Origin: Shewanella mangrovi
Lineage (GTDB): Bacteria; Pseudomonadota; Gammaproteobacteria; Enterobacterales; Shewanellaceae
Reading direction: 5' to 3'
DNA length: 64,000 nt
NCBI RefSeq assembly: GCF_000753795.1
Contig: NZ_JPEO01000003.1
Coordinates: forward strand, 124,001-188,000
Below, in pieces: positions 1 to 7,379 of the stretch (position 1 is the first letter of the stretch; each line of letters opens with the position of its first letter). The position numbers and the translations under genes were made by a program. The notes beneath the pieces are model-generated. The model was not told where the DNA came from. It saw only the letters and a program-made list of their open reading frames with translations, and searched no databases.

Positions 1-656
1 GTGGCACCAAGCCCCTGCCCGACCAACATAATCAGCCCCATACTCCACACCACTTTTCCGCCAAGAGTAAAAAATACTAACGATGAAATATTGGTGGCAA
101 AGTTCATCACTTTGGCGTGTGCGGTCGCTTTGGCGATCCCAAATCCAGCTAACGTGACAAACCCCAGTGCGAAAAAGCTCCCTGTTCCCGGGCCAAAAAA
201 GCCATCATAGACGCCCACGCCTAAACCGATAGTCAGTGCAAACGCCCCAGGCTTAAGCACCCGTGCGCTATCGTCATCCGATACTTTTTTTGAAAATAAA
301 AAATAACAACCGATAGCCAAGATCAAAAATGGCAACACCATTTTAAGTACTCCGCCGTCGACAAGTTGCACGGCAATGGTGCCAACCGCCGAACCAACAA
401 GCGCGCAGATAATTGCCAGTTTCATATCCGCAAGCTTGACCATGCCCTTGCGCACAAAATACACGCTAGCGAAAAAGCTACCGCCGCACGCCTGCAATTT
501 GTTGGTTGCCAGTGCGGCCGCCGGTGGCAGCCCAAGCCACATTAACGCCGGGATAGTGATCAGTCCGCCGCCCCCGGCAATGGAGTCGATAAACCCTGCC
601 ACAAACGCGACAAAAAAGAGAAGCAACACCAGTTGCAGAGTAAGCTGAATGTCCAT
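1..656 (-). CDS. TSUP (TauE/SafE) family permease, 3' end cut by window
   Basis: Reading the minus strand from the ATG at 656 gives 218 codons without a stop to the window edge, so the C-terminus is missing. The product begins MDIQLTLQLVLLLFF and is strongly hydrophobic. It carries the TSUP N-terminal signature (GFIDSIAGGGGLITIPAL, about residues 21-38) and the second-half repeat GVYDGFFGPGTGSF. This family holds inner-membrane exporters or importers of small organosulfur or sulfonate anions; the substrate cannot be read from sequence. It resembles YfcA-type members. A second TSUP gene, with the same two signatures, lies at 18644-19414. No start better than 656 is visible. Confidence 0.9.
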   Translation of the reverse strand, partial: MDIQLTLQLVLLLFFVAFVAGFIDSIAGGGGLITIPALMWLGLPPAAALATNKLQACGGSFFASVYFVRKGMVKLADMKLAIICALVGSAVGTIAVQLVDGGVLKMVLPFLILAIGCYFLFSKKVSDDDSARVLKPGAFALTIGLGVGVYDGFFGPGTGSFFALGFVTLAGFGIAKATAHAKVMNFATNISSLVFFTLGGKVVWSMGLIMLVGQGLGA

Positions 657-732
657 TAAGGCATATTTTGGTTATTAGAGTTGATTCGCTATTAGAGAGC
701 TTTTCTGCCCAAAACGCAAAGGCAGCGCCAAT

Positions 733-760
733 AAAAAAAGCCACCCTGTTGGTGGCTTTT
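733..760 (-). terminator. Rho-independent terminator of the S4-RraB gene
   Basis: A perfect 10-bp stem (AAAAGCCACC at 736-745 with GGTGGCTTTT at 751-760, loop CTGTT) is followed on the minus strand by a run of T. It lies 25 nt beyond the stop codon at 785. Confidence 0.85.
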
Positions 761-784
761 CGACAAGCGATATCGTAATAGCGA

Positions 785-1432
785 TTAGTGGTGGCAGTGC
801 TCGTCACACTCGTGCTCATCATCACCGGCAAATTCATCACCTTCTTGATGTTGCATCACGCCCCAGCCATCGGTCATACCATCAAACTCGGCAGCGAAGC
901 TATTTAACGCGGTTTCCTTGGCTAAAATCGCATTATATTCAGGCACCATGTTGAAGGTGGCGATAATTTCCCACTTTTCGACTTCTTCATTAAATTGCAG
1001 TTCGAGCTCGCCAGATTCATCGTTCGCGGTCAAATCTTCCAGTGCCGATTCTGCATCACGGCGATCTTCGAACACCAAGAAAAAATCGATATCTAGCGAT
1101 TGGCTTAAGTCCATACCGGCGTCGGCCATCGCCTTCAACATTTGGCCATTATCGTCATCAGGAAATTGCATACTTGATTCCTCAACTGCGCCAGCTACGG
1201 CAAGCACTTGAATACTGCTGCCAGCGAATTCAATGCGGTCACCCGCGTATATTTTTTTACGTTTGCGAGTTTCTACTTCGCCGTTAACCTTGACCAGTCC
1301 GTCAGCAACGGCAATTTTCGCTTGTGCGCCGTCCTGAGTAAGCCCTTCCGCCTTAAGAATTTTATACAGTTCAATAAATTCTTCGTCTGCGCGTAAGTAA
1401 AATTCAGTGAAAGTTGCCACTGTGGTATCCAT
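785..1432 (-). CDS. S4 RNA-binding domain fused to RraB-type RNase E regulator
   Basis: The 215-residue product has two parts. Residues about 10-78 match small YbcJ-like S4 RNA-binding proteins (GAQAKIAVADGLVKVNG, then VETRKRKKIYAGD). Residues about 88-205 match the RraB (DUF1260) family, with FPDDDNGQML near the start and DGMTDGWGVMQ near the end. RraB proteins bind RNase E and inhibit its activity; YbcJ-like proteins are small S4 proteins of unknown role. E. coli encodes the two separately, so the joined ORF suggests an RNA-targeted RNase E modulator, which is inference. The C-terminal tail (GDDEHECDEHCHH) is rich in acidic, His and Cys residues and could bind metal. An internal ATG at 1171 preceded by GAGGAA could also produce RraB alone. 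The gene stands between a terminator and a GNAT gene 27 bp upstream. Confidence 0.85.
   Translation of the reverse strand: MDTTVATFTEFYLRADEEFIELYKILKAEGLTQDGAQAKIAVADGLVKVNGEVETRKRKKIYAGDRIEFAGSSIQVLAVAGAVEESSMQFPDDDNGQMLKAMADAGMDLSQSLDIDFFLVFEDRRDAESALEDLTANDESGELELQFNEEVEKWEIIATFNMVPEYNAILAKETALNSFAAEFDGMTDGWGVMQHQEGDEFAGDDEHECDEHCHH
1169..1183 (-). promoter_or_regulatory. Possible internal ribosome-binding site and start for free RraB
   Basis: On the minus strand the frame reads GTT GAG GAA TCA AGT ATG, encoding VEESSM. A GAGG core sits 8 nt before an in-frame ATG (1171-1169), exactly where the RraB domain begins. This would give a 128-residue RraB protein. It is sequence evidence only; use of this start is inferred. 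Confidence 0.4.
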
Positions 1433-1459
1433 CTAGAAAAATTGCACGGATTATAGCAA

Positions 1460-2005
1460 TCATGACGTCGAGGAGCCATCATCTAGCAATAGCCCATAGT
1501 AAAGATCATCACACCATTGACCCGCAATGCGATGATTGTGGCGTAACCGTCCCTCAAGTTGGAAACCACACTTTTCCAGTACGCTGGCAGACGCTTGATT
1601 GCCCGCAACACAGCGACCGATAACCTTATGAAGTTCGAAATACACCTTCGCCCAGTTGACCAACGTCTTTAACGCTTCGCTAGCATAACCGTGGCCATGA
1701 TATTCGGGCGCCAACAGATAACCGACTTCCGCCTGCTGCAACTCTTCATCTACGCAGCTTAATCCCATTAATCCGATAGGTTCACCATTAAGTTCGAGGG
1801 TAAATGATAGCCAATCGTCGACATAAAAATCTTCCCCAGCACAGCGCGCCTGAAATTTTTCTCTGAGCATAGGTTCCGGCTCAACATCGCGAATATAGCG
1901 ATTTATGTGCTTATCAGAATTTAATCGTAAAAATAGCGGCCAGTCAGCCTCGCACATAGTGCGCAAAATCAGTCTTGGGGAAGAAATAGTAATGTCAGCC
2001 ATCAT
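1460..2005 (-). CDS. GNAT N-acetyltransferase, RimJ/RimL type
   Basis: The 181-residue product has the hallmarks of the GNAT_3/RimJ-RimL family: SPRLILRTMCEADW at the N-terminus, the acetyl-CoA binding region EVGYLLAPEYHGHGYASEAL (about residues 86-105), and VLEKCGFQLEGRLRHN near the C-terminus. Members acetylate amino groups of ribosomal proteins, other proteins or small metabolites; the substrate here is unknown. The open frame extends upstream to a TTG at 2050, but that lies in a terminator stem. ATG 2005 (or 2002) gives the usual family N-terminus, although no strong ribosome-binding site precedes it. It is transcribed towards the S4-RraB gene, 27 bp away. Confidence 0.85.
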   Translation of the reverse strand: MMADITISSPRLILRTMCEADWPLFLRLNSDKHINRYIRDVEPEPMLREKFQARCAGEDFYVDDWLSFTLELNGEPIGLMGLSCVDEELQQAEVGYLLAPEYHGHGYASEALKTLVNWAKVYFELHKVIGRCVAGNQASASVLEKCGFQLEGRLRHNHRIAGQWCDDLYYGLLLDDGSSTS

Positions 2006-2048
2006 ACAAGCAGTTTTGAAGAACGAATGCTCATGACCATAACATAGC

Positions 2049-2074
2049 AAAACGCCGTCTGACGACGGCGTTTT
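2049..2074. terminator. Rho-independent terminator after DUF885 gene
   Basis: Perfect 11-bp inverted repeat (AAAACGCCGTC with GACGGCGTTTT, loop TGAC). Its A/T-rich flanks allow function on either strand. It lies 4 nt beyond the stop of the minus-strand DUF885 gene. Confidence 0.85.
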
Positions 2075-2078
2075 AACA

Positions 2079-3884
2079 TTATTGCTGCGCAGCTATCCAG
2101 CTATCGATTTTAGTTTCCATTACCGCCAGCGGTAATGAGCCGGTGGTAAGCAACTGATCATGGAATGCCTTTAAGTCAAACTTATTTCCTAAAGCCTGCT
2201 CTGCCTTATGCCGCAGAGAAAGAATTTTCAGTTGCCCGACTTTATAAGATAACGCTTGTCCTGGAATCGCCATATAGCGCTCAACTTCCGCAACAATGTC
2301 GCTTTCCGCCATCGGCGAATTATCTTTCATGTACTGAATGGCTTGCTCTCGCGTCCAATGCTTTGCGTGCATCCCTGTATCAACGACTAAACGCATAGCG
2401 CGCAGCATTTCGTCAGATAACTTCCCAAAGTATTGGTAAGGGTCTTTGAACATGCCCATTTCTATGCCGAGATATTCTGAGTACAACGCCCAACCTTCTT
2501 CGAAAGCGGTGTAACTGCCAAACCGTTGAAACTGCGGCACGTGCTCCAGCTCTTGCTTAATCGAAATTTGAAAATGGTGGCCAGGCGACGCTTCATGCAA
2601 CGACAACGTCGTCATCCCCCACTTAGGCTGGGCATGCAAGTTGTAGGTATTGATGTAGAAAACCCCGGGACGGCTGCCATCAACGGCAGGCCCTTCATAA
2701 GATGCGCCTGCCGCAGATTGCTCTCGGAAGGCCTCTACTGGCTTCACAATATAATCGGCTTTCGGCATCACATTGAAATACTGAGGTAACACCGCATTAA
2801 TGCGGGTCTTAACTGCGTCATAGCCTTTAATCAAAGCATCGGGCGTTTGATAGAAATACTGCGGCTCTGAAGATAACGAGGCAAAGAAGGCCTTTAAATC
2901 CCCTTTAAACCCGACTTGCTGGCGCACTTTATCCATCTCCGCCATGATACGAGCGACTTCCTGCAAGCCGATTTGATGGATTTCGTCGACAGACATTGAC
3001 GTTGTCGTATGGTAGTTAGACAGATACTGATACCAGGCTTTACCATTAGGCAGATCCCAATAACCTGCAGTTTCACGCGCAGCAGGCAAGTATGTCGTTT
3101 CAAAATAGTCAGCAAGCGAACTTAAGGCTGGCAACAATTCATCACTGATCATCAGCTGATACTCATGCGTTAACTGCTGTTTTTGCTGAGCGCTAAATGA
3201 CGCTGGTAACGCCTTAATAGGGTCATAGAAAATACTTTGCTCAGGCGTTTGCACTAACTGCGCACGTAATTGCGGAATGATCCGTTGAACCAAAATCTTC
3301 GGCAAAACGACATGTTGAGCAATACCTTGCTCCATGCGTTGCTGTGCCAGCTTGGTCCACTTAACGAAGCCCTTTACACGATGGTGCCAGTTTTCATAAT
3401 CCTCTACGGTGGCGAACGGTTGCGCACTTTCGCCACTGCCGAGCTGCACCATCGTAATGACTGAACTATAAAACTGCGTCATTGGCAGTAACTTACTGGG
3501 AAACTGTTCCCCTTGCAGTGCGACCTGTCGATCATAGATAAACATGTCGTAACTAAGCTGCAAATCCTTGGGCAAGGCGGCACGTTCTATCTTTTGTACC
3601 GATAGCAAATAACGAGTGTTCAGTTCATGCATGGCTTGGTAATAGCTGTCGGTGAGGTCACCGCCAAAATCGGCGTTATAGTTGTTAACACCGGCAAACG
3701 TGGCATAAAGAGGCTCGAGCTTCAGATATTCTTGGAAAAACTTATCAGCCAACGCCAAATACTGCGCCTCTGCTGACTGCAACATAACACCGGTTCCATT
3801 TTTCTGAGGCTCTGCCATATGTTGACTGCAAGCCGCAAGTCCCAAAACAGCCACCACAGCCATAGCTACTAGACCCATTTTCAT
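2079..3884 (-). CDS. DUF885 family lipoprotein, predicted metallopeptidase-like
   Basis: The 601-residue product begins with a lipoprotein signal peptide; the lipobox LAAC puts the lipidated Cys at position 19. The body is a DUF885 protein. It carries LHEASPGHHFQ (a His-Glu-x-x-x-Gly-His-His motif like a gluzincin zinc site) and, about 40 residues later, EEGWALYSEYLG, a likely source of the third ligand. Family members are predicted metal-dependent peptidases, but few have been tested. As a lipoprotein it probably acts in the periplasm or outer membrane. The AAGGAG sequence lies about 10 nt before ATG 3884. It is monocistronic, with a terminator directly downstream. Confidence 0.85.
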   Translation of the reverse strand: MKMGLVAMAVVAVLGLAACSQHMAEPQKNGTGVMLQSAEAQYLALADKFFQEYLKLEPLYATFAGVNNYNADFGGDLTDSYYQAMHELNTRYLLSVQKIERAALPKDLQLSYDMFIYDRQVALQGEQFPSKLLPMTQFYSSVITMVQLGSGESAQPFATVEDYENWHHRVKGFVKWTKLAQQRMEQGIAQHVVLPKILVQRIIPQLRAQLVQTPEQSIFYDPIKALPASFSAQQKQQLTHEYQLMISDELLPALSSLADYFETTYLPAARETAGYWDLPNGKAWYQYLSNYHTTTSMSVDEIHQIGLQEVARIMAEMDKVRQQVGFKGDLKAFFASLSSEPQYFYQTPDALIKGYDAVKTRINAVLPQYFNVMPKADYIVKPVEAFREQSAAGASYEGPAVDGSRPGVFYINTYNLHAQPKWGMTTLSLHEASPGHHFQISIKQELEHVPQFQRFGSYTAFEEGWALYSEYLGIEMGMFKDPYQYFGKLSDEMLRAMRLVVDTGMHAKHWTREQAIQYMKDNSPMAESDIVAEVERYMAIPGQALSYKVGQLKILSLRHKAEQALGNKFDLKAFHDQLLTTGSLPLAVMETKIDSWIAAQQ

Positions 3885-3962
3885 TATTATTCATCTCCTT
3901 CGACGCCAGCGAACTCAACACCTAGACTATAATGAACAGGCAATTGAGCAGAGGTAACCGGT

Positions 3963-4499
3963 ATGATCTATTCATTCAATAACTCCGGTTTCAGGGATCC
4001 GGAAACCGGTGTCTATAATCAAACTTACTTTATGGAAGTGTTTCACCGCGAGTGGTTCCGCCATCTACGCGACAAACAAAACTTATCGTTATTGTATATT
4101 CACCCGTTGATCCATGAAAACTCTGCGACTCCTCATTTGCGGGAGTTTTACTCAGCCAAAATACAACAAAGCCTTTTACGCGCCACCGATATGCTTGCAA
4201 GAATGAATCAACATGTGTTTGCAGTAGGTTTATTCAACACAGATGAAGAAGGGACAAAACGGGTTATTGAGCGGATTAATGAACAGCTCGCACAATTCTC
4301 TCAAGACTATCGTAACCAACATGGAGATGCGCTTGAAAGCAAAATGGTAGCGTGCATTTGCACACCCACAAAAGACTTAAAACCTGAAACACTCTTCATT
4401 ACCGCTGATGAATTACTACATCATCCCGAGAAACAAGCAGACAATGCCAGACATCATGAGTGCATTCTGAGCACGTTAACGAGTGATAGAACACACTAG
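3963..4499 (+). CDS. Degenerate GGDEF-like domain protein
   Basis: The 178-residue product looks like a diguanylate cyclase domain alone: DPETGVYNQTYFMEVFHREW (residues 12-31) matches the GGDEF N-terminal pattern DxLTGLxNRRxF, and LSLLYI matches its first core strand. Where the GGDEF active site should be, the sequence is NQHVF (residues 82-86, followed by AVGL), so the catalytic signature is lost. It therefore should not make c-di-GMP; a receptor, partner-binding or vestigial role is possible. No sensory domain or signal peptide is present. GAGGT lies 7 nt before the ATG. It is convergent with the TPR gene across a shared terminator. Confidence 0.75.
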   Translation: MIYSFNNSGFRDPETGVYNQTYFMEVFHREWFRHLRDKQNLSLLYIHPLIHENSATPHLREFYSAKIQQSLLRATDMLARMNQHVFAVGLFNTDEEGTKRVIERINEQLAQFSQDYRNQHGDALESKMVACICTPTKDLKPETLFITADELLHHPEKQADNARHHECILSTLTSDRTH

Positions 4500-4525
4500 C
4501 GTTATTTACGACGTTTCAAACAATA

Positions 4526-4552
4526 AAAAAGCCCCTAGCTTAGGGGCTTTTT
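4526..4552. terminator. Bidirectional Rho-independent terminator
   Basis: Perfect inverted repeat (AAAAAGCCCCTA / TAGGGGCTTTTT, loop GCT) between the convergent GGDEF-like gene (ends 4499) and the TonB2 operon (ends 4570). Confidence 0.88.
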
Positions 4553-4569
4553 CGACAAGCTTACTCTGC

Positions 4570-5805
4570 TTAGATAGAGACGTTATGCAGCTTGGCTTTG
4601 TCTTTAATATAAGACATATAGCTCTTAGCTGTTTTCGCGGTTTTGCTATCTTTAGAAGCTAACTGAGCGTACTTATAAGCCGCTTTGTAGTTTTTCAAGT
4701 TCAGGTAGGCAAGTGCCAATTCGAACTGTGCTTCACCTGGATTATCAATACCAGCGTTCAATGACTTCTCTAACACACTAACAGCTGCTGAGTACTTCTG
4801 ATTCAGAGACAGAATACGTCCCTGTTTCAGATACAGTTTACCACCGCCACTCTTCGCCAGATCCGCAGCTTGACCATAGGCCGTTGCCGCATCGTCCAGA
4901 TCTTTAGCTTGGTGATAAAAACCAGCCAACATTGTCATGTGTTTTTCGTCTTTTGGTACCAGACCAGACTTAATGTGCTGCGACAAAATAACCGCTGCAC
5001 GATGCGCTGAGCCTTTAGATGCCAACAACTGTGCTAAACGCACAATGTTATCAGATGACTCTAAATAGCCAGCTTGATAAGCGATCTCATAGGTATCCAG
5101 CGAATGATCATAGTCTTCGATCAGCAGATACAGCTGAGCCAGCTGAACCCATAGACGTTTGTCGTCAGGGAAAATAGGCACCATCACTTCAAGAACACCA
5201 ACTGCTTCCTTGTACTTCTTCATATTAAACAAAGATTGGAACTTCAGTTGGTACAGACCTTTGTCAGGCTTGTCAGAGATCTTGATACCTTCATCAACTG
5301 TCTTCAGCGCATCATCCCAACGCTTAAGCTCGGTATAAGCAATCGCGATACGACGATAAACAACAGCATCTGTCTTACAGGTAAATGCCATCCACTTACG
5401 GTAGTAGCTGATCGCAGTTTCATATTTCTTCTCTTGCAGCAGCAAATCTGCATACAAACGAAGTGTCGCTGCGTGGTCAACACCACCAAGAACGTCAGCG
5501 TCTACAGCAGTTTTCAGATACTTGATGGATTTATCCATCTGACCTTTTTCTGCGTAGAAGTTACCTAGCATACGAGAAACATAAGCGATGTCGAACTCAC
5601 CTTTTGGTGAAGCTTCGAGCAGCACTGAGATTGCTTCGTCGATGTTGCCGTTTTGATATGCTTCAAACGACTTTTGAACCTTACGACCAGTGCTTTCACC
5701 AACTGCTTTTGATTGACGAGCGTCGATAGGACACTTGTCAGCAGCAATCGCACTACCGGTAAAGGCCAGCAGCATTGTTGCTGCAAGGATAGTTACCTTA
5801 CGCAT
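4570..5805 (-). CDS. Periplasmic TPR protein, last gene of TonB2 operon
   Basis: The 411-residue product starts with a Sec signal peptide (cleavage after GSAIAA, about residue 22). The rest is alpha-helical tetratricopeptide repeats: AYVSRMLGNFYAEKGQMDKS, then LRLYADLLLQEKKYETAISYY, and similar units to the end. Such TPR proteins end the TonB2-TtpC gene clusters of Vibrio and Shewanella and are thought to act in the periplasm with TonB or its receptors; the exact role is unknown. GGGAGG lies just before ATG 5805. Only 11 bp separate it from tonB. Confidence 0.9.
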   Translation of the reverse strand: MRKVTILAATMLLAFTGSAIAADKCPIDARQSKAVGESTGRKVQKSFEAYQNGNIDEAISVLLEASPKGEFDIAYVSRMLGNFYAEKGQMDKSIKYLKTAVDADVLGGVDHAATLRLYADLLLQEKKYETAISYYRKWMAFTCKTDAVVYRRIAIAYTELKRWDDALKTVDEGIKISDKPDKGLYQLKFQSLFNMKKYKEAVGVLEVMVPIFPDDKRLWVQLAQLYLLIEDYDHSLDTYEIAYQAGYLESSDNIVRLAQLLASKGSAHRAAVILSQHIKSGLVPKDEKHMTMLAGFYHQAKDLDDAATAYGQAADLAKSGGGKLYLKQGRILSLNQKYSAAVSVLEKSLNAGIDNPGEAQFELALAYLNLKNYKAAYKYAQLASKDSKTAKTAKSYMSYIKDKAKLHNVSI

Positions 5806-5816
5806 GCTTACCTCCC

Positions 5817-6431
5817 TTAACCTTTGTTCAGTTTAAAGTCGAGTTGAACAGTCATACCAGGCTGTCTAACTGCCTTACCGTCAACAATTTTTGGCTTGTA
5901 CTTCCACTTACGTAGAGCACGGATCGCTTCGCGGTCGAAAATACGACGTGGTTCTGCGTTGATAACTTTAACATCATCAACACCACCAATTTCGTTAATC
6001 GTAAAGCTCAGCTGAACCCAGCCTTCCTTACCATCACGAGCTGCAGCAATAGGATACTGAGGTTCGATACGTACGATAGGAGTTGCGTCACCATCGCGAG
6101 ACATCATATTACCCAGTTTAAATCCTGTGCTCGGACCGCCTGCTGCAACACTGCCCATGTTGAATGACATGTTCATGTCCATGTTGCTGCTACTATCCGG
6201 CGGAGTCTCATCTAATTGAGGAGGCTCTTGTGGTGGTGGAGGCGGCTTAGGTGGGTCCCTAGGTTTATCCTGAACCTTACTGTCCTGCCTATCCATTGTG
6301 ATCTCGATAGTCGGCGTATCGGCGCCGGTGTCGGCGCGCTTAGCGCCGCCACCAACCAATGTTGCCATAAACCAAAACAGACCAAATGTCACAGCAGCAC
6401 CAATAATGATAGATACTAGTGCTCTTAACAT
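5817..6431 (-). CDS. tonB2: TonB energy transducer (TonB2 type)
   Basis: The 204-residue product has one N-terminal membrane anchor (IIIGAAVTFGLFWFMATLV), a Pro-rich periplasmic linker (PPKPPPPPQEPP, about residues 60-72) and a C-terminal TonB domain (IEPQYPIAAARDGKEGWVQ, later LRKWKYKPKIV). TonB carries proton-motive energy from ExbB-ExbD to outer-membrane receptors. It is short for a TonB, as TonB2-type proteins are. It follows exbD by 2 bp, so translation is probably coupled. The receptor at 11056-13665 is a plausible client. Confidence 0.95.
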   Translation of the reverse strand: MLRALVSIIIGAAVTFGLFWFMATLVGGGAKRADTGADTPTIEITMDRQDSKVQDKPRDPPKPPPPPQEPPQLDETPPDSSSNMDMNMSFNMGSVAAGGPSTGFKLGNMMSRDGDATPIVRIEPQYPIAAARDGKEGWVQLSFTINEIGGVDDVKVINAEPRRIFDREAIRALRKWKYKPKIVDGKAVRQPGMTVQLDFKLNKG

Positions 6432-6433
6432 AA

Positions 6434-6838
6434 TTAGTCTTTCCCCGCTGATACCGAAATCTTATTAACACCAGCTGACTTAACTTGATCCATTACGCGA
6501 ACAACCAAGCCGTGTTGGGCTTCTTTGTCTGCTTGAATCAATACGGCAGCTTCCGGTGCTTCAGCCAGCATACGTTCGACGTTAGCTGAAACACGTTCAA
6601 TATCAACCTGCCGGTTTTCCATCATAATAACGCCAGTTTTACTAACGCCAATAAAGATGTTGGCAGATGGTTTTGAAGTCGCTGTTGAAGCTTTTGGCTT
6701 GTTATAGTCAAGACCAGAAGGCTTAACAAACGATGTAGTCACAATGAAGAAGATCAGCATGATGAACACGATGTCCAACATCGGGGTCATATCAACCTGT
6801 GCTTCTTCATCTACATTTGAATGCTTTTTACGTGCCAT
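6434..6838 (-). CDS. exbD2: ExbD biopolymer transport protein
   Basis: The 134-residue product has the ExbD/TolR layout: a short cytoplasmic N-terminus, one membrane helix containing the key Asp (VDMTPMLDIVFIMLIFFIV, Asp near residue 24), and a small periplasmic domain. With ExbB it forms the proton channel that energises TonB. ATG 6838 was chosen over the in-frame TTG at 6844 because it gives the normal MARKKH start. It sits between exbB (13 bp upstream) and tonB (2 bp downstream). Confidence 0.95.
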   Translation of the reverse strand: MARKKHSNVDEEAQVDMTPMLDIVFIMLIFFIVTTSFVKPSGLDYNKPKASTATSKPSANIFIGVSKTGVIMMENRQVDIERVSANVERMLAEAPEAAVLIQADKEAQHGLVVRVMDQVKSAGVNKISVSAGKD

Positions 6839-6851
6839 GTTCAATCTCTCT

Positions 6852-7379
6852 TTAATGCTGAGGCAATTTGTCTTTCAGGCGTTCTAAGCGGATTTTCATT
6901 TTCGAATCCAGACGTGTGCTAAAGAACACACCTGAAAGCGCCGCCACCATACCAGCCAAAGTCGGCATAGTTGCTAATGAAATACCAGCAGCCATCAAAC
7001 GAGCATTACTAGTGCCCTGAGTTGCCATCACATCGAACACTGAAATCATACCGGTTACAGTACCTAACAACCCAATCATCGGGCAGATAGCTACCAAGGT
7101 TTTGATAATCAGCATACGTGCATTCATATCTTGCTTCGCTCGGGAAACCCAAGCTTCACGGATGCGCTGAGCGTGCCAAGTATGTCTCTCTTCCCTGGCC
7201 ATCCATGTAGCAACGATTGCTTTGTGAGCTTTTGGTACGACCCAAGTCATATACCAATAGCGTTCAAGCATCATCACCCACATGAGAAACAGCACCAATG
7301 CTACCAGCCAAAGGACGTCGCCCCCGGCGGCCATGAAGCCCCTGACGGCATCCCAAATGTCCATCAGGTATAGCATCAT
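6852..7379 (-). CDS. exbB2: ExbB/TolQ-type proton channel subunit
   Basis: The 175-residue product is a MotA/TolQ/ExbB family protein with three membrane helices (about residues 20-42, 95-115 and 133-155). It has the conserved channel stretch ICPMIGLLGTVTGMISVFD. It works with the downstream ExbD. Its ATG overlaps the stop of ttpC by one base (TAATG), so the two are translationally coupled. It is the shorter, conventional ExbB of the two channel-like proteins in this operon. Confidence 0.93.
   Translation of the reverse strand: MMLYLMDIWDAVRGFMAAGGDVLWLVALVLFLMWVMMLERYWYMTWVVPKAHKAIVATWMAREERHTWHAQRIREAWVSRAKQDMNARMLIIKTLVAICPMIGLLGTVTGMISVFDVMATQGTSNARLMAAGISLATMPTLAGMVAALSGVFFSTRLDSKMKIRLERLKDKLPQH

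Noticed and set aside
1..648. Plus-strand ORFs of 69 and 90 codons at 1-210 and 376-648
   Set aside because: They lie opposite the minus-strand TSUP gene, whose protein has clear family signatures; the plus-strand products are Pro/Ser/Ala-rich shadows.
3963..4499. An active diguanylate cyclase
   Set aside because: The GGDEF signature is replaced by NQHVF, so enzyme activity is not supported.
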